From the NCBI GenBank assembly GCA_003538135.1, contig DPOR01000005.1, positions 111,927 to 175,926 of the forward strand: a DNA stretch of 64,000 nt. The letters are read 5' to 3'. Origin of the DNA: Oscillospiraceae bacterium (GTDB taxonomy: Bacteria; Bacillota; Clostridia; Oscillospirales; Acutalibacteraceae). This document shows positions 1 to 6,966 of the stretch, piece after piece. Position numbers and translations under genes: made by a program. How positions within the stretch are numbered: position 1 is the first letter of the stretch; each line of letters opens with the position of its first letter. Under the pieces are notes generated by a model. It did not search any database and was not told the DNA's origin. It was given only the letters and a program-made list of their open reading frames with translations.

Positions 1-101
1 GAGTCGATGCTCTTCTCGAAGATGTGGTTCTCGTTCCAGAAATCGAGCACCTTTTTCTCGCGGTTGACGAACTCGAAATTCGTCGATACCTTGTCGTACA
101 T
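1..101 (-). CDS. ileS: Isoleucyl-tRNA synthetase, N-terminal fragment cut by the window edge
   Basis: Charges tRNA-Ile with isoleucine in the cytoplasm. Only the first 33 codons are present, and the rest lies left of position 1. They begin MYDKVSTNFEFVNREKKVLD and continue with the FW-x-E-x-x-IF-x-KSI pattern typical of the extreme N-terminus of class I IleRS. The ATG at 101 is preceded by AAAGGATGG at a suitable distance. The T-box leader with an isoleucine specifier immediately upstream independently supports the assignment. Visible sequence is short, but family resemblance and leader agree. Confidence 0.88.
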   Translation of the reverse strand, partial: MYDKVSTNFEFVNREKKVLDFWNENHIFEKSID

Positions 102-124
102 AACAGCTATCCATCCTTTCAGGG

Positions 125-405
125 AATCGCGGACGGAAACAAAAAAGGCCTCTGCCCATAACAGGACAAAGACCCGGCTTTGCAACCACCCACTACATTC
201 AATTAAATGCCGCCCGGTAACGGTGGGACGCGCCGTCGGAATCTACTCGGCTTTCGCCTTTCGTCCCGCTGCTCGGGAGTGATGTTCGCTCCTGCGCCGA
301 GTACCGACTTTCCACTGCCGCCGGCTCACTTTGTCTCTTTGCGCAAGGCTACTGTCTCCGTCATAGCCTTTCAGATATGCTCATTTAGTGTTGCACCCGA
401 CAGGT
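125..405 (-). promoter_or_regulatory. T-box riboswitch leader (isoleucine specifier) of ileS
   Basis: Transcribed leftward into ileS. It shows a Stem I start with GGAGACAGTAGCC near 350, a specifier region GCGAACATCACTCC in which ATC (283-281) is the likely isoleucine codon, and the CGAGTAG element near 245. The antiterminator T-box core GTGGGTGGTTGC lies near 190, followed by an intrinsic terminator. In this family, uncharged tRNA-Ile pairs with the specifier and the T-box bulge and prevents termination, so ileS rises when isoleucine is short. The structure was read by eye; exact stem limits are approximate. Confidence 0.87.
141..176 (-). terminator. Regulated terminator of the ileS T-box
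   Basis: On the minus strand, GGTCTTTGTCC and GGGCAGAGGCC can form an 11-bp stem (with G-U pairs) around a short TGTTAT loop, followed by TTTTTT. The stem begins just after the T-box core, as expected for the competing terminator. Confidence 0.83.
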
Positions 406-419
406 ACAACATTAAGGTG

Positions 420-448
420 ATTATAATACTTTTGGATTTATTCGTCAA
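420..448 (-). promoter_or_regulatory. Sigma-A promoter for the ileS leader
   Basis: The minus strand carries TTGACG (448-443), a 17-nt spacer and TATAAT (425-420). Transcription would start about 10 nt before the T-box Stem I. Confidence 0.8.
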
Positions 449-468
449 TAGGTTTGAGCCGACTATTT

Positions 469-639
469 TCAGTCGGTATCGGTATTCATGATCAACTCAT
501 AAGCCCTCATGCATTCGTCGGCGGTCAATCCCGTCTCGTTCTGCATAAACGCCACGGCCTCCTCCGATTTCTCGAATTTCTCCAAAACATCCTTTGCCTC
601 GGAAAATCTTTTTACCGCTTTTTCGAATTCATTACCCAT
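469..639 (-). CDS. Small acidic hypothetical protein (56 aa)
   Basis: Encodes MGNEFEKAVKRFSEAKDVLE followed by a second half rich in Glu/Asp and ending NTDTD. It looks like two short helices, with no membrane segment or cysteine pair. The ATG at 639 is chosen because GAGGAG lies 6-8 nt upstream; the frame is open further upstream but without a ribosome site. It is the last gene of the hydrogenase-like operon, about 50 nt after the second DRTGG gene. A CCGACT/AGTCGG hairpin overlaps its stop codon. I do not recognise a family and assign no function. Confidence 0.6.
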   Translation of the reverse strand: MGNEFEKAVKRFSEAKDVLEKFEKSEEAVAFMQNETGLTADECMRAYELIMNTDTD

Positions 640-688
640 AACTTTTCTCCTCTCAAGGTGCCGCACCGACGGGTGAAGCAGGTTTAGT

Positions 689-1021
689 TTATATAAGCCC
701 CGACAGGCTGACTGCTGTTTCATAGGCGTTCTTCGCGGTCTGATATACCGCAACGCCGTTTTGCTCTGCGCGGATACGCGCGTCCTCATCGAGGGGCGCG
801 GACTCCGTTAAAATAATGCAGGCTATGTCCGCGAGCGCCGCCACGCCTATGGCGTTGACATTGCCCATGACGGTCATCCACGCGTCCCCCGCCGTTGCGC
901 GGGACATGACCCAGCTCAAAAGGTCGCCGCAGTAGCCGCCAGTGACCTCGCGCGAAAGCGATTCCTCGCTCTCGCACAGAGCTTTAAGCTCAAGCCTTTC
1001 TTTTATATCCCCTACGGTCAC
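689..1021 (-). CDS. DRTGG-domain-like protein, second copy (110 aa)
   Basis: A compact alpha/beta protein starting MTVGDIKERLELKALCESEE, closely resembling in layout the DRTGG protein at 2800-3156 (MTVLQLKEIL, two-layer fold, GDL/SDM-DVLAF region). The GTG start at 1021 overlaps the TGA of the upstream hydrogenase gene by 4 nt and has AAGGAGGAGA upstream, showing translational coupling. DRTGG domains are found next to CBS domains, kinases and hydrogenase-like proteins. Their ligand is not settled, so a small-molecule sensing role here is inference. Confidence 0.72.
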   Translation of the reverse strand: MTVGDIKERLELKALCESEESLSREVTGGYCGDLLSWVMSRATAGDAWMTVMGNVNAIGVAALADIACIILTESAPLDEDARIRAEQNGVAVYQTAKNAYETAVSLSGLI

Positions 1022-2328
1022 TTCGTCTCCTCCTTTTTGCCCGTGCTCCTGAACGGCGCGGGAATATACTCCTGCATATCCGTGCCCGCGAGCTCGTCGC
1101 GCATGGCGAAAACGCAGTCGTGGAGCGTCGCGCTGCCCCTGACTATATCCTCGGCAAGGGCGCGGCAGGTGGGCGCGCCGCAGGTGCCGCAGTCAAGTCC
1201 CGGCAGGCGTGCTATTATTTCGGTCATCTTCGACATCATCGCCATGGCGTCGGAGACGTTGTCTGCGAGCTTCAGCACGGACGAGCCCTCGAGCGGACAC
1301 TGCCACTCCATGCTGTCGGGCACGTCGCCGTCCTCCAGATGATTCGCCGCAACGGGCAGATATCTTCTGAGCTGCTGGATGCGCGCCTTTGCGACATACG
1401 GATTTTCCGCAGTCAGCGAGCCGCCGACGCAGCCGCCCGAGCAGGCGTTCAGTTCGACGAAATCGAGCCTGTCAAGCTTTTCGTCCTCTATCTCCTCAAG
1501 CACTTTTATGACATTCTCTATGCCGTCCGCGGCCAGATATTTGTCCTTGAGCAGAGCGGCAGATTCGCCGCCGCTCGACGCCCAGCTGACTCCCATGAGC
1601 CCCGACTCGCAGGCGTCCTCCGGCGCTCCGAGGTGGTTCATCTGCTTTAAAAGCACAGGGTATATATCTTTCATCGCTATCGCCGCGTCAACGTTTGACT
1701 CCGGCAGGCAGATTGGCTGCTTGACGGCGGTTATCTTCGCGGGGCAGGGCGTGATAAAAAATATGCCTATCTCCGAAGAATCGAGTCCCGTCTTGGCCTG
1801 CGCCTCTTTGTGCGCTATCATGGCGGCGGTCTCCATGGGAGAGTTGAGCGGCAGAACGTGGGGAATAAGATTCGGGAAGCAGACCCTTATCAGCCGGCAC
1901 ACGGCGGGGCACGCCGAGGATATGACGGGCTTGGGGATATCGTGCTCCGCGATATATTTTCGCGTAGCGTCGCTTATCAGTTCGGCGCCCCTTGCCACCT
2001 CGAAAACCTCATCGAAGCCGAGCCTTTTCAGAGCCGTTATGACATAGCCGATATCGTCAAGGTGGTTAAACTGCCCGTAGAGCGAGGGCGCGGGCAGAGC
2101 TACTCTGTATTTGAACTCGATTATTCTGTTCATCGAGTCGCGGTGCGAATATTTTGCATGGTGCGGGCAGACGCGGATGCACTCGCCGCAGTCGATGCAG
2201 CGTTCGGAGATAATATGCGCCTTGCCGTTTCGCACGCGGATAGCCTGCGTGGGACATCGCTTTATGCAGTTGGTGCAGCCCATGCACTTCTCCTCGTCGA
2301 GCCGCACCGAATGGAAATACGTGTTCAT
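1018..2328 (-). CDS. Divergent [FeFe] hydrogenase-like protein (group D type, putative sensory)
   Basis: 436 aa from the ATG at 2328 (GGGAGGG about 8 nt upstream). Order: two N-terminal [4Fe-4S] ferredoxin motifs (Cys15-18-21-25 and Cys44-47-50-54); an H-cluster domain with modified signatures L1 SSACPAVC (140-144), L2 TPCPAK (Cys195) and L3 NACSGGCVGG (Cys296, Cys300); and a C-terminal CGTCGAPTC Fe-S domain (Cys380, 383, 388, 405). The four H-cluster cysteines are kept, but the usual Met of L2 (MPC) and the E-x-M of L3 are changed. This fits the putative sensory group D enzymes rather than a catalytic hydrogenase. It sits between an RsbW-like ATPase and a DRTGG protein, so a role in redox or H2 signalling is inferred. 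Confidence 0.85.
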   Translation of the reverse strand: MNTYFHSVRLDEEKCMGCTNCIKRCPTQAIRVRNGKAHIISERCIDCGECIRVCPHHAKYSHRDSMNRIIEFKYRVALPAPSLYGQFNHLDDIGYVITALKRLGFDEVFEVARGAELISDATRKYIAEHDIPKPVISSACPAVCRLIRVCFPNLIPHVLPLNSPMETAAMIAHKEAQAKTGLDSSEIGIFFITPCPAKITAVKQPICLPESNVDAAIAMKDIYPVLLKQMNHLGAPEDACESGLMGVSWASSGGESAALLKDKYLAADGIENVIKVLEEIEDEKLDRLDFVELNACSGGCVGGSLTAENPYVAKARIQQLRRYLPVAANHLEDGDVPDSMEWQCPLEGSSVLKLADNVSDAMAMMSKMTEIIARLPGLDCGTCGAPTCRALAEDIVRGSATLHDCVFAMRDELAGTDMQEYIPAPFRSTGKKEETK

Positions 2329-2381
2329 ATGGAAAACCCTCCCGGCGCCCGCGGACACGGGCGCTCAGTCAGCAATCGTTA

Positions 2382-2807
2382 TTATATACTGTTATACACT
2401 TTGAGCCTGATAGTCGTTCCGACATCCTTTTCCGTCTCTATGTTCATCTCATCGGTATACTTCTTTATATTGGGCAAACCCATGCCCGCTCCGAAGCCGA
2501 GGGCGCGCACCTTATCGGGCGCGGTCGAATAGCCCTCCTGCATGGCGAGCTCGACATTCTCTATGCCGGGGCCGTGGTCGGTGAGCACCATGGAAATGCA
2601 CTCGGGCGATATCTCGACGTCTATCTCGCCGCCGCCCGCATGAATGACCATATTTATCTCGCCCTCATACATGGCTATCGAGACGTTTCTTATCACGTTG
2701 GCGTCGAAGCCGAGCCCCTTGAGCACGCGCTTGGTCTCGCCGGACGCCTCGCCCGCGCGGGTAAAATCCTCTCCGTCAACGTCAAAGTGGAGCTTCATAT
2801 TATCCAT
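2382..2807 (-). CDS. RsbW-like ATP-binding protein (anti-sigma/HATPase_c fold)
   Basis: 141 aa with the GHKL ATPase pattern: an N-box region around VSIAMYEGEINMVIHA, a G1 box DHGPGI, then GFGAGMGLPNIKKY as the G2-like lid, and a C-terminal GTTIRLKVY strand. It has no sensor or dimerisation domain, as in anti-sigma factor kinases and the ATPase half of split histidine kinases. The ATG at 2807 overlaps the end of the upstream DRTGG gene by 8 nt. Such proteins are recurrent neighbours of group D hydrogenases. Which partner it phosphorylates or binds cannot be told from the sequence. Confidence 0.82.
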   Translation of the reverse strand: MDNMKLHFDVDGEDFTRAGEASGETKRVLKGLGFDANVIRNVSIAMYEGEINMVIHAGGGEIDVEISPECISMVLTDHGPGIENVELAMQEGYSTAPDKVRALGFGAGMGLPNIKKYTDEMNIETEKDVGTTIRLKVYNSI

Positions 2808-3156
2808 TTGCCGCCCGTCCTCCTCTCAGCCCTGCCTGATAGAGCTTTCCGCAGGAGGTAAACATTTCGAGCTCGGTTTTGAGCACGACTATATCAAGCT
2901 CACGTGCAAGGTCGAGTATCGCGTCACCCGGCACCTTGCCGCGCACGAACACTATGACCTTCATATCCATCATTTCGGCGGTACGCACGACCTGAGGATT
3001 GACAAGCCCCGTGAGCAAAACAGCCTGCTCCTTGACAAACGCGAGCACGTCGCTCATCATGTCGCTTCCGCAGGCGGTATGCACCTCTCTGTCCAGATGA
3101 TCGCCGCCGCAAAGCAGTTCGGCCGAAAGAATTTCTTTAAGCTGTAAAACAGTCAT
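2800..3156 (-). CDS. DRTGG-domain protein, first copy (118 aa)
   Basis: Starts MTVLQLKEILSAELLCGGDH and contains a GSDMMSDVLAF segment and an alternating alpha/beta pattern ending in GKLYQAGLRGG. The ATG at 3156 has GGGTGGAG upstream. It is the first gene of the operon and shares the fold of the 689-1021 product, so the operon carries two paralogues, one on each side of the ATPase/hydrogenase pair. Probably a ligand-binding accessory protein; the ligand is unknown. Confidence 0.77.
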   Translation of the reverse strand: MTVLQLKEILSAELLCGGDHLDREVHTACGSDMMSDVLAFVKEQAVLLTGLVNPQVVRTAEMMDMKVIVFVRGKVPGDAILDLARELDIVVLKTELEMFTSCGKLYQAGLRGGRAANG

Positions 3157-3217
3157 TATACTCCACCCTCTTAGCAAAGTTCTCAACTTTTTCGGAGTTT
3201 TCCTCCGACTTATGTTG

Positions 3218-3246
3218 ATTATAACATGACAGTGCGGTCTTTTCAA
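3218..3246 (-). promoter_or_regulatory. Promoter of the DRTGG/hydrogenase-like operon
   Basis: Minus strand TTGAAA (3246-3241), 17-nt spacer, TATAAT (3223-3218), with the first gene starting about 60 nt downstream. A CGGAG/CTCCG hairpin (GTCGGAGGAAAACTCCGA) lies in the leader. Confidence 0.75.
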
Positions 3247-3292
3247 CCTCGGGGAAATAAAAACGGGCGGTATTTATCCCGCTGATCCCTTC

Positions 3293-3409
3293 GCAATCTG
3301 CTTGCAGGGTCGAGCTTTGCTCGCCTGCTGTAGTTGCTTCATAAACCGCGGGCGGATAATATCCGCCCCTACACGGTTGCGATATACGCAAGCTGCTGTA
3401 ATTTTGCGG
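3293..3409. repeat. Dispersed repeat unit, copy 1 of a direct pair
   Basis: About 117 bp, nearly identical to 3762-3879. It contains GCTTGCAGGGTCGAGC, TAAACCGCGGGCGGATAATA, a GGGCGGAT/ATCCGCCC inverted repeat, CCCCTACACGGTTG and GATATACGCAAGCTGC. No convincing coding sequence. Confidence 0.8.
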
Positions 3410-3423
3410 CTATTCACTCTGCA

Positions 3424-3675
3424 GGGTGCGGCGACTCGACGCACCGCTGCCGCCGTCAAAAGCCCAAGTACAGACAATGAAGCCGGGATTTGCGGGAGAT
3501 AAGCAATTACGGCTCCCCTGCAGGGGAGCTGGCTCGGCGAAGCCGAGACTGAGGGGTTATTGCACGGATTCGCCCGATTTTTTCACGGCTGTTTAATTCT
3601 TCAATGTCCTTTTGTAGGGTGCGGCGACTCAACGCACCGCTGCCGCCGCAGGCGGCACAGAGGGCAAGCCGCAAG
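3424..3675. repeat. Mosaic of further dispersed repeat modules
   Basis: Two copies of the TAGGGTGCGGCGACTC/AACGCACCGC module (near 3424 and 3615), the second continuing into GCCGCAGGCGGCACAGAGG. Between them (3508-3562) is a module with GGCTCCCCTGCAGGGGAGC and CTCGGCGAAGCCGAG. Inverted copies of these modules occur at 61376-61435, 61500-61535 and 62145-62205. Non-coding. Confidence 0.75.
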
Positions 3676-3761
3676 CAGAAAGCGTATTGCACAACGCGGA
3701 TGAATAAATAGATTTTCGGTGACGCTAATGCGTCAAAGGGTCGTCGAGTCGCCGACCCCTA

Positions 3762-3940
3762 CGCAAGCTGCTTGCAGGGTCGAGCTTTGCTCGCCTGCTG
3801 TAGTTGCTTCATAAACCGCTGGCGGATGATATCCGCCCCTACACGGTTGTGATATACGCAAGCTGCCGTAATTTTGCGGACGAACAAATTTTGCCCCTAC
3901 GGTGTACCGCTTGCAATTGCGCCGCAACTCCCGATTTATC
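3762..3940. repeat. Dispersed repeat unit, copy 2, with an adjoining module
   Basis: 3762-3879 repeats 3293-3409 with a few substitutions. It is followed by a module containing TTGCCCCTACGGTGTACCGC and GCGCCGCAACTCCCG, found again around 36110-36245 and, degraded, near 54665-54720. Upstream at 3738-3760 is GGGTCGTCGAGTCGCCGACC, a module shared with 54129 and 62055. Confidence 0.8.
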
Positions 3941-3980
3941 AATCTCTTTAATCATCTCATAAAGCTTCAGCGCATACAGC

Positions 3981-4010
3981 AAAAATCGCCGGGAAATATT
4001 CCCCGGCGAT
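3981..4010 (-). terminator. Terminator of the DUF4230 gene
   Basis: On the minus strand, ATCGCCGGGGAATATTTCCCGGCGAT type hairpin (10-bp stem) followed by TTTTTG, about 15 nt after the stop codon. Confidence 0.85.
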
Positions 4011-4024
4011 CGAATCGACTGAAA

Positions 4025-4735
4025 TCATTGCCAATTGAAAACTACTGTATATCCGTTTATGGCTTCTCCGAAGAGAGCTTTCAGTGTTTCTTCTGCGCTC
4101 TTTTGAGCGGTCTCAATTATTCCTTTTTCCTTGGCATCGTTTATCAACTTTTTCTCAAGCTCGGATTGGGCGGCAGTGAAGTCGCCTATTGTGAGCTGAT
4201 TAAAAATGTTTTTGGTCTGCTTGGCATCCTTTATTGATGACGGGTCGATATAGACATTTGTTATGCTTATCTTTATGTTGTCTATAGTTATGACATTGGT
4301 CTTCGAATTGACATTGATATTTGCGTCTGCAAGGTTCTCTATTCCGGCCTCAACATATCCCGTAAAAGTAAACGACATGGACTTGCCGTTCATTTTCAGC
4401 TTTTCGGAAAGCTTGTTGGCATACATTTTTCCGGAATCATATGTTGCAACCTGCTTATAGATACCTGTGTTCAGCTTCGCCTGCTCTTTCAGCGTCTCTT
4501 CGAGGATTTTCGTTGTAGATGCGGAGTAGGAATTCGGGAACAGCTTGAACATTATGTCATCCCAGTGCCGTCCGCAGACTACGCCCGCTCCGAGACCTAT
4601 CGCAAGAGTCAGGATAACCGCAACAATAATCTGGAAAACCTGCTTTGCGCCCTTCTTCTTGATGCCCTTGAGCTCGCCCTGAATGTTGTCGAGTGCTGCC
4701 ATCAGTTCCTGATTTTCTGTTCTTTCTTCAACCAT
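4025..4735 (-). CDS. DUF4230-type membrane-anchored protein (236 aa)
   Basis: The N-terminus is charged and helical (residues 1-32), then one transmembrane segment (about 33-53, QIIVAVILTLAIGLGAGVV), then an extracytoplasmic domain containing TYDSGKMYANKLSEKLKM and a beta-rich stretch (ITIDNIKISITNVYIDPSSI) followed by a long helix. The order matches proteins annotated DUF4230, whose function is unknown. The ATG at 4735 has AGAGGAA upstream; an ATG 39 nt earlier lacks a good ribosome site. Codons are clearly AT-richer than in the flanking genes. Confidence 0.72.
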   Translation of the reverse strand: MVEERTENQELMAALDNIQGELKGIKKKGAKQVFQIIVAVILTLAIGLGAGVVCGRHWDDIMFKLFPNSYSASTTKILEETLKEQAKLNTGIYKQVATYDSGKMYANKLSEKLKMNGKSMSFTFTGYVEAGIENLADANINVNSKTNVITIDNIKISITNVYIDPSSIKDAKQTKNIFNQLTIGDFTAAQSELEKKLINDAKEKGIIETAQKSAEETLKALFGEAINGYTVVFNWQ

Positions 4736-4827
4736 AACGATTCCTCTTTCACAAGATATTTCTGTATCGCGCATTTTGATTATATCAAATCAAAATCATA
4801 TAATCAACACATATTGACAAAATGCGC

Positions 4828-4855
4828 GCGTCTGTCCGTTTTATCAGACAGACGC
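4828..4855. terminator. Strong hairpin after the lipoprotein gene
   Basis: GCGTCTGTCCG and CAGACAGACGC pair around a short AT loop. The T-run is weak on both strands, so termination efficiency is uncertain. Confidence 0.55.
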
Positions 4856-4865
4856 GGCTCCGCTT

Positions 4866-5690
4866 TTAGTCTCTCAGTTCTGTTAAATTCGCTACGATCT
4901 CTGCCTCAAGCTTCTTTTGCTGGCTTGCAGTTAAACGATCCGAGGTTCTTACCAAAACAGTTCCGACTACCCGATGCGAACCGGAGGCCAGACGCGAGCC
5001 GTCAAACTGAGCCAGATATTCGCATCTTTTTTCTGCATCTTCCCTGGTAACATATACTTCTATCGAACCCCCGCCGTCGGTTCCGTTATCAATAATCGTA
5101 CCGTCAAGCCATCCTCTGTCTTCTGCTTTGATCTGACTTGACGCAAAATAGACTGTTGATGTATATCCGCCCGGCTTGTTCAGGTTGCCGTTGGGGTCAT
5201 TATCCTCAGTTACACCCGCATATCCGGTTATAGTATCAATGTCCCTGATTCTTTCAATAATAAATGCCTCCGACGGATTTGTAAGTTGTTTCATTATCCT
5301 GATGCTGTTTTCAAGATTTGTCTTTGCCGTGGCCAGCATTTCTTTTGTTTCAACATAGCTGATTTTCTTCAGCTTTTCATTTACAAGCTCATTGATTTCT
5401 TTCGCATTGCCTCTTTTTTTGGGTATTTCAACAATCGCCGCCCTTGAGTCGGCAACTGCGGTTTCAAGAGTTGTTACCGTTGTTTTATCATACGGCTCCT
5501 CATGTGAATCAATGAGTTTCTGACTTTCTGCTATCACCTTTTCGAGGTCGTCGCGTTCCGCATTTATCCTTGTGCATTCCCTATCATAGTTCGCAACCGC
5601 CTGCTTGCGTTCTTCACTGCAGCCCGAAAGCAGAAGCACGACAGACAATATAATCGCTATCACAGATACAAAGCGTAAACTTCTTTTCAT
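4866..5690 (-). CDS. Secreted lipoprotein, coiled-coil N-half (274 aa)
   Basis: Begins MKRSLRFVSVIAIILSVVLL with the lipobox LSGC, so it is exported and lipid-anchored. Residues about 25-140 are charged and helical (ERDDLEKVIAESQKL and similar), likely coiled coil. The C-terminal part (YVTREDAEKRCEYLAQFDG ... GTVLVRTS) looks like a small alpha/beta fold, and it ends with QQKKLEAEIVANL. The ATG at 5690 has AAAGGATG upstream and follows the preceding regulator gene without a gap. The family is not recognised. Together with the regulator and the DUF4230 gene it forms an AT-rich three-gene unit. Confidence 0.7.
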   Translation of the reverse strand: MKRSLRFVSVIAIILSVVLLLSGCSEERKQAVANYDRECTRINAERDDLEKVIAESQKLIDSHEEPYDKTTVTTLETAVADSRAAIVEIPKKRGNAKEINELVNEKLKKISYVETKEMLATAKTNLENSIRIMKQLTNPSEAFIIERIRDIDTITGYAGVTEDNDPNGNLNKPGGYTSTVYFASSQIKAEDRGWLDGTIIDNGTDGGGSIEVYVTREDAEKRCEYLAQFDGSRLASGSHRVVGTVLVRTSDRLTASQQKKLEAEIVANLTELRD

Positions 5691-5704
5691 GTTTATACAT
5701 CCTT

Positions 5705-5989
5705 TCATTTTTTACCGTCATTGACGATTTTTCTGACCCATTTTTCGCTGTAGCCGTATTTTGTGGCGAGCTGCTTTATGTTGCTTCCGTCATACTCGGC
5801 CGCAATACGGCTTGATATGAATTCGTTCGAAAAAAAGTTTACCGGAAAATTGATCTGCTGGCCGCGGAATTCGGAATGCAGAGTCACGGCGGCTTCGATG
5901 CCGAGAAGATCGGAAATTTCGCTGTACACACCGTTCAGGTATTCACTTTTGATATCCTTTGAATCCATATCGGTAAAGACCTCTTTCAT
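5705..5989 (-). CDS. Mor-type transcriptional regulator (94 aa)
   Basis: The N-half (residues 15-55, GVYSEISDLLGIEAAVTLHS) matches the Mor dimerisation region, with the typical GxxINFP feature as GQQINFPVNF. The C-half is a helix-turn-helix (NIKQLATKYGYSEKWVRKIV). Mor proteins activate the phage Mu middle promoter, and relatives are common on prophages and in Firmicutes chromosomes. It directly precedes a lipoprotein gene, so it may control that unit. AT-rich codon use and this protein class suggest acquisition by transfer. Confidence 0.82.
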   Translation of the reverse strand: MKEVFTDMDSKDIKSEYLNGVYSEISDLLGIEAAVTLHSEFRGQQINFPVNFFSNEFISSRIAAEYDGSNIKQLATKYGYSEKWVRKIVNDGKK

Positions 5990-6186
5990 TTTTGCTCCTT
6001 TCTATTATGACTTGTCCAAACGGACTTTCATAGAGCGGCAGTTCCCGCGAACTGTTCATCGGAACAATTCAACGGGAACTTCTTTCGCTCTCATAACAGA
6101 AAATGTTTTTTTCGCGAGGTTACGATATGAGTCATGTTTATTGATTTTTAAGATTAATCAAATTCCGCAGATGTTTTGTACAAAAT

Positions 6187-6217
6187 AAAAAAGCAGCCCC
6201 GCTTTTGCGGGACTGCC
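6187..6217 (-). terminator. Terminator of the DUF5058 operon
   Basis: On the minus strand GGCAGTCCCGCAAAAGCGGG is followed by GCTGCTTTTTT. Stem CCCGC/GCGGG is extended by imperfect CAG/CTG pairs, 20 nt after the last stop. Confidence 0.8.
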
Positions 6218-6235
6218 GAACGCCGAATGTCGGAC

Positions 6236-6949
6236 TTATTTCTTTGCTTTTGCGGCTTTCTTGGCTTTTCGCTCTTCCTTGCTGTCGAGCCAGCCGAACT
6301 TGTACATTGCAAACGCGCCGAGGAGCGATGCTATAATGGTGACGAAGATAAGCGTTCCGACGCCCATGGTCGAGGCGAAGATGAGGGTTATGACGCCGAC
6401 CATTATCGGGAATATCGAAATTCTCCAGTGCTTTGCGAAGTAGGTGGCGGCGAGCGCACCGAAGAGCGCGGGCAGCACCTGCTTGAAGGCGGGGGCGATG
6501 TTGGGGTTAGTCGTCAGCATCGGGAGCACCGGACGGAAGGCGAGCACGCCGACTGCGAGGATTATAGTAGTCGTGATAGCCGAGGACGCTATGGCGATAG
6601 TCGAAATGACCTCGCCCTCCTCGGAGTTTGCGCGCACGCCCGCGTTCTCCATAGCGTTGAGTCCGCAGGGCAGCTTGAGGTTTGTTATGTTGCCGGTGAC
6701 GAAGCTCAAATATGTTCCGCCCGCGCCGAGCATGGGCGCGTAGGTGATCACCTCGGCTATGCCGGAGAGCCAGTATACCGGGATAACGACCTTCATTGCG
6801 TTGAAGAGATTCGAAGCCTCGGGCCACGCGTTGTAGTGTGCGCTTATCGCTATCGGCACAAACATGAGGGCGGCAATCGCGGTTATCGAAGAAATTCTGC
6901 CCCAGACATGAACTTTTTCGCTGTAGGGCTTTGCGTTCTTTTTACTCAT
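6236..6949 (-). CDS. Polytopic membrane protein, partner of the DUF5058 protein (237 aa)
   Basis: Six or so hydrophobic segments (for example ISSITAIAALMFVPIAISA, ISTIAIASSAITTTIILAVG, IMVGVITLIFASTMGVGTL). A conserved-looking loop GGTYLSFVTGNITNLKLPCG precedes an acidic EEGE motif. The C-terminal tail is lysine-rich. The ATG at 6949 has AAGGAGGG upstream; the upstream gene ends at 6967, leaving only 17 nt. Paired with a DUF5058 protein in one transcript, it could be the second half of a two-part transporter. That is inference, and no substrate can be proposed. Confidence 0.7.
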   Translation of the reverse strand: MSKKNAKPYSEKVHVWGRISSITAIAALMFVPIAISAHYNAWPEASNLFNAMKVVIPVYWLSGIAEVITYAPMLGAGGTYLSFVTGNITNLKLPCGLNAMENAGVRANSEEGEVISTIAIASSAITTTIILAVGVLAFRPVLPMLTTNPNIAPAFKQVLPALFGALAATYFAKHWRISIFPIMVGVITLIFASTMGVGTLIFVTIIASLLGAFAMYKFGWLDSKEERKAKKAAKAKK

Positions 6950-6966
6950 TTGCGTTTCCCTCCTTA

